A stretch of 13,842 bases of DNA, from positions 1 through 13,842 of the forward strand of contig JBHASY010000099.1 in the NCBI GenBank assembly GCA_041831635.1. Reading direction: 5' to 3'. Origin of the DNA: Acetoanaerobium sp041831635 (lineage in GTDB: Bacteria; Bacillota; Clostridia; Peptostreptococcales; Filifactoraceae). The position numbers were made by a program, and so were the translations under genes. The stretch's first letter is position 1, and each line of letters starts with the position of its first letter. This document shows positions 8,153 through 13,830 of the stretch, piece by piece. The notes beneath the pieces are model-generated. The model saw only the letters and a list, made by a program, of their open reading frames with translations, had not been told where the DNA came from and searched no databases.

Positions 8153-8614
8153 ATGGCATACGAAGAGTTTTTTATGAGAGAGGCTTTGAAAGAAGCGTTA
8201 AACAGTTATAAAATAAATGAAGTGCCTATAGGGTGCGTCATAGTAAAAGACGGAAAAATCATTGCAAGAGCTCATAATAACAGGGAAAAAAACAAAGATC
8301 CCCTAGGTCATGCAGAGCTGCTGGCGATAAGAAAAGCGGCTGAGCATCTGGGAGGCTGGAGATTAGTAGGCTGTGATATGTACGTAACTCTTGAGCCTTG
8401 TATTATGTGCAGCGGTGCTATTATGGATTCACGAATAGAAAGGCTTTATATAGGAGCGATGGACACAAAACGAGGATGTGTGTCGAGTTATTTTCCTATT
8501 TTGAAAGACAGGATGATACCTCATAATGTGAACTATGAGTATGTAAATACTGTAAGTTCGTATATTATAAAGAGGTTTTTTAGAAATTTAAGAAAATACA
8601 GGAAAGAAAGATAA
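8153..8614 (+). CDS. tadA: tRNA-specific adenosine deaminase (A34 to inosine)
   Basis: TadA deaminates the wobble adenosine of tRNA-Arg(ACG) to inosine. With the start at 8153 the protein has 153 residues. The zinc/catalytic signature is complete: His53-Ala-Glu55 in GHAELLAI and Pro82-Cys83-Ile-Met-Cys86 in LEPCIMC. EVPIGCVIVKDGKIIARAHN and the N-terminal EEFFMREALKEA are typical of the family. The C-terminal part (DTKRGCVSSYFPILKDRMIP) departs from the usual GAAGSL-type region but stays in frame. Neither the ATG at 8144 nor that at 8153 has a good Shine-Dalgarno; GGGA at 8141-8144 is the only weak candidate, for 8153. The gene heads the conserved tadA - tRNA-Ser - ffs - dnaX - ybaB order. 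Confidence 0.93.
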   Translation: MAYEEFFMREALKEALNSYKINEVPIGCVIVKDGKIIARAHNNREKNKDPLGHAELLAIRKAAEHLGGWRLVGCDMYVTLEPCIMCSGAIMDSRIERLYIGAMDTKRGCVSSYFPILKDRMIPHNVNYEYVNTVSSYIIKRFFRNLRKYRKER

Positions 8615-8738
8615 GAACGGTTAAAACATTTTTGATATCAACTTTAAGAGTGATTTAACTTAATAAAATATATGTAGGTGTTTAGTTTTTTAAGAAAATA
8701 ATAATAAAAGTTGTTTAAGCTTATGTTAAAAATCAAAT

Positions 8739-8828
8739 GGAGAGATGTCCGAGTGGTTTAAGGAGCTCGCCTGGAAAGCGGGTATACGGGGAACTGTATC
8801 GGGGGTTCGAATCCCCCTCTCTCCGCCA
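8739..8828 (+). tRNA. tRNA-Ser (anticodon GGA)
   Basis: The acceptor arms GGAGAGA (8739-8745) and TCTCTCC (8818-8824) pair fully. The discriminator is G8825 and CCA is encoded at 8826-8828. The anticodon loop CTGGAAA gives GGA at 8773-8775, reading UCU/UCC. The long variable arm (TATAC GGGGAA CTGTATC) and the GGTTCGAATCC T-arm are diagnostic of class II tRNA-Ser. The place between tadA and ffs is usual for Firmicutes. Confidence 0.97.
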
Positions 8829-8841
8829 ATGATATGGTCAT

Positions 8842-8885
8842 AACCTTGTATTTAACTGGAATGGTTGAAAATACAAGGTTTTTTA
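8842..8885 (+). terminator. Intrinsic terminator of tRNA-Ser
   Basis: A perfect 12-bp stem, AACCTTGTATTT (8842-8853) with AAATACAAGGTT (8869-8880), is followed by a T run. It begins 13 bases after the encoded CCA. Confidence 0.85.
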
Positions 8886-9008
8886 TTTTGAAAAAAATAT
8901 TTAATTCCTCCTATATCAGCCATTAAGTAAAACCAACCTAAACAACTCAAAAACCATATAGATGAGCGTGATAACAAATTTATTGATTTTTTGTTTGGAG
9001 GGAATGTT

Positions 9009-9387
9009 ATGAATGATGTAACCAGGAGAGAAATAATTGACACAGCAAAGCTATTAAAAGAGAATTTTGTAAACTACCGTATAGGGGCAAAAGCTGTTCC
9101 GCCTATCATACCGAAAGAGTTGGATTGTTCAGGTTTTGTGAGGTATTGTTATCTTTCGGTCGGTATATCTGTACCGGATGGAAGCTGGCACCAATGGTAT
9201 GCAAGTGAACCTGTAGAAAAGACACAGATCAAGATAGCAGATTTAGGTTTTATGTTTGATCCTAATAAAAACAGTGAAACTTTTAAATCCTGAAAAACAT
9301 ATTAAAAATCTCTATGATAATCCTGAAAATTGGGCGCAATGGGTGGTGCTTGCAAATATTGCCAAGGATTTTAGTAAGAAGTCTTAG
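9009..9387 (+). pseudogene. Decayed NlpC/P60 cell-wall hydrolase gene
   Basis: The first frame starts at an ATG (9009) with GGAGG at 8997-9001 and stops at 9291-9293, giving 94 residues. It has the NlpC/P60 nucleophile motif LDCSGFVRYCY (Cys40), followed by SWHQWY and ADLGFMFDP, as in phage-like endopeptidases. The conserved His and third catalytic residue that should follow (usually a HVGIY-like stretch) are missing, so it should be inactive. In the +1 frame, 9280-9387, coding-like sequence continues: LLNPEKHIKNLYDNPENW, then AQWVVLANIAKDFSKKS and a stop. The simplest reading is an internal deletion plus frameshift; alternatively the second piece is the remnant of another gene. It sits where tRNA-Ser and ffs are normally adjacent, which suggests an acquired and decaying gene. 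Confidence 0.65.
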
Positions 9388-9419
9388 ACTTGGAAAATCC
9401 TGATATAAAGCAATTTTAC

Positions 9420-9448
9420 TTTACAAATGAAGCAAACTTGTTTATAAT
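9420..9448 (+). promoter_or_regulatory. Promoter of ffs
   Basis: TTTACA (9420-9425), 17 bases, then a consensus TATAAT (9443-9448). Transcription should begin near 9455, about 26 bases before the first paired bases of the SRP RNA. The expected position and strength for a highly expressed RNA support it. Confidence 0.7.
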
Positions 9449-9454
9449 AACTTG

Positions 9455-9750
9455 AGTAGAAAAATAGTCTATAGGATTTGCTGTGCTAGATGGGGAGTTA
9501 GCGGTGCCTTGTAACCTGCAATCCGCTTTAGCAGGGTTGAATTCCTGCCCGAGGATGAGCATTTGTGAAGCTGGAAAAAGTAAGTGGTGTTGACATTTGG
9601 GTCTTACGCAACGAAAGACTGTGAACCCCGTCAGGTCCGGAAGGAAGCAGCGGTAAGCGGACCCTTTTGTGTGCCGTAAGGGTGCCTGGATTGAGCTAAC
9701 TGCTTTGATACCGTTTATGATACTCACACGAAGACAGGTGCACAGCTTTA
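9455..9750 (+). ncRNA. ffs: Signal recognition particle RNA, large Bacillus-type (6S-like scRNA)
   Basis: The conserved Ffh-binding helix 8 is present as CCGTCAGGTCCGGAAGGAAG then CAGCGG, near 9628-9656. The 5' Alu-type domain GTGCTAGATGGGGAGTTAGC, the AGCAGGGTTGAATTCC stretch, and the 3' GAGCTAACT and AGGTGCACAG match my recollection of B. subtilis scRNA segment by segment. CTGTGC (9481-9486) pairs with GCACAG (9740-9745), closing the long rod. It is the large form with an Alu domain, about 270-290 nt. The exact 5' and 3' ends are estimates from the promoter and the closing helix. Confidence 0.95.
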
Positions 9751-9779
9751 CAATTTTATATATTGAGAAAAATAATTAA

Positions 9780-9840
9780 AAAAAACCGGATTATTTAATG
9801 CCTACAGAAGTGTAAATGCATCAAGATAATCCGGTTTTTT
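9780..9840. terminator. Bidirectional terminator between ffs and the convergent membrane-protein gene
   Basis: AAAAAACCGGATTAT (9780-9794) and ATAATCCGGTTTTTT (9826-9840) form a perfect 15-bp stem with an A run before and a T run after, so it can end transcription from both sides. It is homologous to the terminator at 1329-1386. Confidence 0.85.
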
Positions 9841-9871
9841 GGACTTTGTAGTTTATAAATACTTATCTTTC

Positions 9872-9895
9872 GATAATTTGATTTTTTAAATTATC
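9872..9895. repeat. AT-rich inverted repeat downstream of the minus-strand gene
   Basis: GATAATTT (9872-9879) and AAATTATC (9888-9895) form a perfect 8-bp stem around an 8-base loop, 23 bases beyond the stop of the minus-strand gene. It has no GC-rich core, so it is at most a weak terminator or an mRNA 3'-end structure. Confidence 0.35.
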
Positions 9896-9917
9896 ATAAA
9901 ATTTCATATATTTTTAA

Positions 9918-11510
9918 TTACTTTGTTATTATATATTCGCTTATAACCCAGTCATATTGTTTCATATCCAGCTCTGTGCCGCAATACTCACATTTTTTCC
10001 CTTGCATCAGCAATAAACTGTTGCCACAACCGCCACATTTCAAAACAGAGGGTCCACAAACTGCCTGAGTTTTACAGTCTTCGCTTTTTTTCAAACGTAG
10101 CTTTACAGTTTCTCTTTGTTCTTTGATTTTTGAGTTATCGAATTTTCGAAGCATCAGACTTGCAGTGACAGTTGCAATTTGAAATCCGTCTTTTATATGA
10201 TATGAGTCCATAGATAATGATAATGTTTCAATATCAACTACTTTCTCATAGGTTTTCAAATATCCGGCTATATTCGTATCAGTAAACGCATTTACCTGCT
10301 CCTTTGTGTCTGCAAAATGGACAGAATACAGCTTATTTTGAATATTTCCAAAGAAGCTTTGTATAGAAAAAAGCGGGTCTGATTTACGAACCAGTTCTTT
10401 CATTTCTTTCTCTTTCTTCACCTCTTCATCAGGTCTGTAGATCAGTTTTCTGTTACGATCTTCCCAGATTTTGCTAAAAAGAAAAACCGCCGGGGTAATG
10501 AGAATCATAGCTATTTTTACGATAATAAAACCTAAAAGTCCTAACAGAGCTGTCGCAAAAATCCCTGTAGCGATTCCTGCCAAAATACCGTTTTCTTCAG
10601 AGACAAATACAAGTGCTCCAAAGAATGAAAAATATATTATAGGTAGCATTATAAGAAAAAATACCCATGGATAGATTAAGGTAGTTACTACTTCCCTTTT
10701 ACTCTCACTCGTCTTAAAATCTCTACGAAATCCAAAACTGCCGACACGATTATTTAAATCTTCTATTGTAAATTTTGTGCCGCAAAAATCACAGCCGTCA
10801 AGTAAATTATTTCTTGACGCTGCATTTCCGCAGTTTGGGCATATCACATAGTCTGTTCCCGATTTTTTTGCTGACAAGAACGTATAATGTGCAACATCTT
10901 TATCAAAAAGATTTAAGATTTTTTTTCCTTTGTGAAAAAATGTTCTGGTGGATTCTATTTCCTCATAGACTTCATTTACATTATACCTTCCATCAAAATA
11001 AAAGTCAGAACGAACCCCGTTAGTATTCTTAGAGGGATAAACATTGTTGGAGTAGGCACGTCTTCTTGAATTCAGTTGTATTTGAATTTGATACTTTAAC
11101 ATACGTTTTTTTTGAAGGTCAAAAGAATGCCATAAAAGCTGAGTTGCATGATTTTGCATAACGCTGTTTTCCTGTCTGTGCACATCACTCATAAAGCTTC
11201 CGTACACACTGCGAAATTCAGTGAGATTCCTGGTTAGGTCATCATAATCCTCAACCACAGGATAATGTGGAAAAATAAAATACAGCACAAAAGGCATCTC
11301 TATTCCAAGCCTCTCAGTTTCTTTGTATAATGTGAAGAATGTCAGTAAAGTGCCAAGGCAAAGCAAAAGCAAACCTGTGTAAAATAAGCTGTTTTGGTCT
11401 TTGAATATGGCCATAGTTAAAAAACCTAAAAGTAAAATAATCCCGGGAATAATAAAAGTTTTCTTATTTAGTTTTTTTAAGTCGTCTTTAGACATCGTAA
11501 AGCTACGCAT
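9918..11510 (-). CDS. Membrane protein with two zinc ribbons and a Tim44-like domain
   Basis: The 530-residue protein has a hydrophobic hairpin near residues 18-62 and a second membrane region at about 276-345. Between them is a cytosolic segment ending in a CxxC-x12-CxxC zinc ribbon (Cys224, 227, 240, 243). After the second membrane region comes a soluble domain (about 375-475, from SIQSFFGNIQNKLYSVHFAD) that looks Tim44-like, then a second zinc ribbon (Cys492, 495, 507, 510) and an ending YDWVISEYIITK. Architectures of this sort occur in Firmicutes as uncharacterised proteins; no enzymatic motif is visible and no function can be assigned. The ATG at 11508-11510 has no good Shine-Dalgarno; a second Met (residue 6) is possible. 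It stands alone, convergent to ffs and divergent from dnaX, interrupting a conserved gene order, so it was probably inserted. Confidence 0.75.
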   Translation of the reverse strand: MRSFTMSKDDLKKLNKKTFIIPGIILLLGFLTMAIFKDQNSLFYTGLLLLCLGTLLTFFTLYKETERLGIEMPFVLYFIFPHYPVVEDYDDLTRNLTEFRSVYGSFMSDVHRQENSVMQNHATQLLWHSFDLQKKRMLKYQIQIQLNSRRRAYSNNVYPSKNTNGVRSDFYFDGRYNVNEVYEEIESTRTFFHKGKKILNLFDKDVAHYTFLSAKKSGTDYVICPNCGNAASRNNLLDGCDFCGTKFTIEDLNNRVGSFGFRRDFKTSESKREVVTTLIYPWVFFLIMLPIIYFSFFGALVFVSEENGILAGIATGIFATALLGLLGFIIVKIAMILITPAVFLFSKIWEDRNRKLIYRPDEEVKKEKEMKELVRKSDPLFSIQSFFGNIQNKLYSVHFADTKEQVNAFTDTNIAGYLKTYEKVVDIETLSLSMDSYHIKDGFQIATVTASLMLRKFDNSKIKEQRETVKLRLKKSEDCKTQAVCGPSVLKCGGCGNSLLLMQGKKCEYCGTELDMKQYDWVISEYIITK

Positions 11511-11788
11511 AGTATTTGTATAGTTAATCCTAATGGGCAGGATCGGCTATACTCTTTCCCCCCTCCGTTTGATTATTTTATAATACATATATGTACATAG
11601 CACAAATGACTATTCCCATATTTATAGTCAAGGGTGTTTATAATCATAATAATACCATAAAGTGGCATTTAGTTTAAGGTTTCTTTAATTTTTATCTATT
11701 ATTATACCATTTTTAACCTGCTTTTTATCTGATATAATGTTTTATATACTTTTAAAAACTTTCGCTGAGAGGATTGAAAGGCAAAATT
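11511..11788. promoter_or_regulatory. Divergent regulatory region between the Tim44-like gene and dnaX
   Basis: It contains an inverted repeat TGACTAT (11607-11613) / ATAGTCA (11624-11630), which overlaps a minus-strand TTGACT that could be a -35 box. It also has a palindrome TACATATATGTA near 11584-11595 and a small hairpin ATCCT (11527-11531) / AGGAT (11539-11543) in the minus-strand leader. A GGAGGGGGG stretch on the minus strand (about 11557-11566) looks like a ribosome binding site but has no start codon at a proper distance. The minus-strand promoter itself is not resolved. Confidence 0.4.
11730..11738 (+). promoter_or_regulatory. Extended -10 promoter of dnaX
   Basis: TGATATAAT contains a consensus TATAAT (11733-11738) with the upstream TGn extension. 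There is no good -35 box, as expected for extended -10 promoters. The leader would be about 45 bases. Confidence 0.55.
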
Positions 11789-13438
11789 ATGGAAAAAAAT
11801 ATGCATAAAGCTTTATATAGAACCTATAGACCGACCGACTTTGCAGATATAGTAGGACAGGATCAAATAATAAACATACTTAAAAACCAAATCCGAGAAG
11901 GGTCGATTTCTCACGCCTATTTGTTCAGTGGAGGAAGAGGAACAGGAAAAACTTCCACGGCAAAGGTATTTGCAAAGGCGATAAACTGTATAAAGCAGAC
12001 AGAGCAAGAGCCTTGCCATAAATGTAGTACTTGCACACAGGCAGATATAGACATAATCGAAATAGATGCAGCCTCAAATAACAGTGTAGATAATATAAGA
12101 GAACTCAGAGAAAATGTAGTTTACACCCCTACCTATGGCAAATATAAGGTCTACATCATAGACGAGGTGCATATGCTTTCTCAAGGAGCATTTAACGCTC
12201 TTTTGAAAACTTTGGAAGAACCGCCATCTCATGTAATATTTATACTTGCAACTACAGAACCCCAAAAAATTCCTGCAACTGTGCTTTCAAGATGTCAGAG
12301 ATTTGATTTCAAAAAAATAGATAAAGTCAAAATAATAGAAAGAATGGTAAAAATTTTACATGAATTAAACCTTACCTATGATGATGAATCGCTGGAACTT
12401 ATAGCACAAAAAAGCGACGGAGCAATGAGAGATGCCCTTAGCCTCCTAGACCAAGCCATAGCGTATAAAGAACTGACCTATGATAATGTAGCCTATGTGA
12501 TAGGAGAGCTTATTTATAGAGAGTTTCACAACCTGATAAAAGGAATAAAAGAAAAATCTACAGTAAATCTTCTCGAAAATTTGCAAAAAATAGAATCCAA
12601 GGGCAAAGACTTAAAAGTGTTTATACGAGATTTTATAGCCTATGCCCGAGATATGATGGTGTTTAAAGCAGGAGCAAGTCAACTACTTGAGCGTTCAAAA
12701 GATGAAATCGAGATTTTAAAAGAAAGTACAGATATAGTAGATATCGACTTTATAATAAGTCTCATAGAAATACTGTCTGATTTGGAGGCAAAGATAAAAT
12801 ATGCCACAAGACCGAAAATCCTTATAGAAGCGTGTTTTATCAGACTTACAAAGCTGACAAAAACAAGTTCAAATAATAGCGAATCAACTATTTCTCAGAT
12901 AGAGGGATTAAGCAGGAAGATAGAAGAACTCGAACTGAAACTTGACAATTTAGAAAAAGGCACAGCAAGACCTAAAGAAAAGGTACTTCAGTATCAGGAA
13001 GAAAAAAAGATTAAATCTGCTATGCCGTACATTGACGATATAAGATTACAGATAGATGATGATGAAAAACAAAAACTGGAAGAAATAAAGGCAAGAATGC
13101 CGCAAGTACATGATATACTCAGAAAACAAAAAAATGTTCATCTAAAGGCATTACTGATGGAAGGAGAGCCTGTACGTTATGTAAAAGACTGTATATACAT
13201 AGGCTATGACGATAACTTTGCCTTTCACAAGCAGACCATAGAGACTAATACAAATGCAGACAATATATCTCAGGCACTTTCGACTGTATTTGAAAAACCT
13301 CTAAAAGTAGCTTTTATATTCAAAAGAGAGACGGGAACTATAGAAAAAGATGAGGTAGATGAGCAACAGAAAATAATAGAAGAAATAAAGCAGGTATTTC
13401 CAAATGTTCATTTAGAAATACGAGAAAGAGAAGAATAA
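11789..13438 (+). CDS. dnaX: DNA polymerase III clamp-loader subunit tau (gamma by recoding)
   Basis: This AAA+ ATPase loads the sliding clamp and, through its C-terminal part, links the replicase to the helicase. With the ATG at 11789 (AAAGG at 11777-11781) it has 549 residues; the upstream TTG at 11774 is a poorer choice. Visible are Walker A GGRGTGKTS (residues 48-56), the zinc knuckle Cys67/76/79/82, Walker B DEVHML (125-130), and SRCQRF with the arginine finger Arg168. A coiled-coil-like stretch (about 370-405) leads to a C-terminal tau domain (about 410-549). The in-frame heptamer A-AAA-AAG at 13003-13009 followed by a -1 frame stop predicts a 408-residue gamma-like form. The gene sits in the usual ffs - dnaX - ybaB order, but an extra gene intervenes upstream. 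Confidence 0.96.
   Translation: MEKNMHKALYRTYRPTDFADIVGQDQIINILKNQIREGSISHAYLFSGGRGTGKTSTAKVFAKAINCIKQTEQEPCHKCSTCTQADIDIIEIDAASNNSVDNIRELRENVVYTPTYGKYKVYIIDEVHMLSQGAFNALLKTLEEPPSHVIFILATTEPQKIPATVLSRCQRFDFKKIDKVKIIERMVKILHELNLTYDDESLELIAQKSDGAMRDALSLLDQAIAYKELTYDNVAYVIGELIYREFHNLIKGIKEKSTVNLLENLQKIESKGKDLKVFIRDFIAYARDMMVFKAGASQLLERSKDEIEILKESTDIVDIDFIISLIEILSDLEAKIKYATRPKILIEACFIRLTKLTKTSSNNSESTISQIEGLSRKIEELELKLDNLEKGTARPKEKVLQYQEEKKIKSAMPYIDDIRLQIDDDEKQKLEEIKARMPQVHDILRKQKNVHLKALLMEGEPVRYVKDCIYIGYDDNFAFHKQTIETNTNADNISQALSTVFEKPLKVAFIFKRETGTIEKDEVDEQQKIIEEIKQVFPNVHLEIREREE
13003..13014 (+). promoter_or_regulatory. Candidate programmed -1 frameshift site in dnaX
   Basis: The heptamer A-AAA-AAG is in the zero-frame phasing required for tandem slippage (GAA AAA AAG). 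After a -1 shift the ribosome would read GAT (Asp) and then TAA (13012-13014). The product keeps residues 1-407 plus Asp and loses the tau-specific C-terminal domain. The run of seven A's could also allow transcriptional slippage. I see no convincing downstream hairpin; AGGA sits only 3 bases upstream and AAAGG (12979-12983) 19 bases upstream. Confidence 0.55.
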
Positions 13439-13482
13439 ATGTGATATAATAATAAAACAAAAAACTCAAAGGAGGAATTAAA

Positions 13483-13656
13483 TTGGCTAGAAGAGGCGGA
13501 TTTCCGGGTGGAGGTATGCCGGGAAATATGAACAATATGATGAAACAGGTACAAAAAATGCAAAAGGATATGGAAAAAATTCAAGCTGAACTGTCTGAAA
13601 AAGAAGTAGATTTCAGAATAATGGATCAAAACAAGATAGGTTATAGAACATACTAA
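13483..13656 (+). pseudogene. ybaB: Interrupted YbaB/EbfC nucleoid-associated protein gene
   Basis: It starts at a TTG (13483) behind GGAGG (13471-13475), 44 bases after dnaX. The N-terminus MARRGGFPGGGMPGNMNNMM, then KQVQKMQKDMEKIQAELSEK and EV, is typical of YbaB, a DNA-binding dimer of about 100-115 residues. After EKEV the family should continue with a segment like EASAGGGAV, but instead the frame reads DFRIMDQNKIGYRTY and stops, giving 57 residues. The core fold and the DNA-binding part are lost, so it should be non-functional unless the rest is restored by excision. Unrelated sequence replaces the gene from about 13609 on, which marks the left junction of an insertion. Confidence 0.75.
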
Positions 13657-13701
13657 ACTGATGATAATACGTGCTTAGATAATATATTGTTTGTGGCATT
13701 A

Positions 13702-13710
13702 TGATATAAT
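13702..13710 (+). promoter_or_regulatory. Extended -10 promoter inside the presumed inserted element
   Basis: TGATATAAT with a consensus TATAAT at 13705-13710 and the TGn extension; no -35 box at the right distance. Transcription would begin near 13717 and read through the hairpins at 13721-13773 to the gene at 13831. Confidence 0.5.
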
Positions 13711-13720
13711 ATATTTAAGT

Positions 13721-13773
13721 CCCTTATAAAAGGGTGTGGCAGGCTTGCTGGTGGTACAGCAGGCCATTTTTTT
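13721..13773 (+). terminator. Attenuator-like leader with a strong intrinsic terminator
   Basis: A small hairpin CCCTT (13721-13725) / AAGGG (13730-13734) precedes a strong stem GGCTTGCTG (13742-13750) / CAGCAGGCC (13757-13765) with a 6-base loop, one G-U pair and seven T's (13767-13773). It lies between a promoter and the start codon at 13831, where transcription attenuators sit. A GTG-started frame (13736-13834) of 32 codons crosses the terminator, and its TGA overlaps the next ATG; it lacks a well-spaced ribosome binding site. Confidence 0.65.
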
Positions 13774-13830
13774 ATGCTTTTTTATAATATCTTTAAGAAA
13801 GCAAAAAAAAGAAGGGGCTGGCAGAATAAT

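Noticed and set aside
8739..9387. Genomic island integrated at the 3' end of tRNA-Ser
   Set aside because: No integrase gene and no direct repeat of the tRNA 3' end was found downstream in the window; the tRNA has its own terminator right after it.
9416..9727. 103-codon minus-strand open frame
   Set aside because: It runs antisense through the SRP RNA, whose identity is unambiguous; the translation has no recognisable features.
10471..11023. Plus-strand open frames of 67 and 82 codons inside the Tim44-like gene
   Set aside because: The minus-strand frame has coherent membrane helices and two four-cysteine ribbons over 530 codons; the plus frames are shadows.
12311..12317. Second run of seven A's in dnaX as a slippage site
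   Set aside because: The phasing is C-AAA-AAA-A, not X-XXY-YYZ, and a -1 shift there would end in the middle of the AAA+ domain near residue 178, giving no plausible product.
13734..13742. GTGTG near the ybaB break as a group II intron 5' end
   Set aside because: The flanking sequence does not continue with intron domain I consensus, and the break in ybaB lies about 125 bases earlier with an intervening promoter and terminator.
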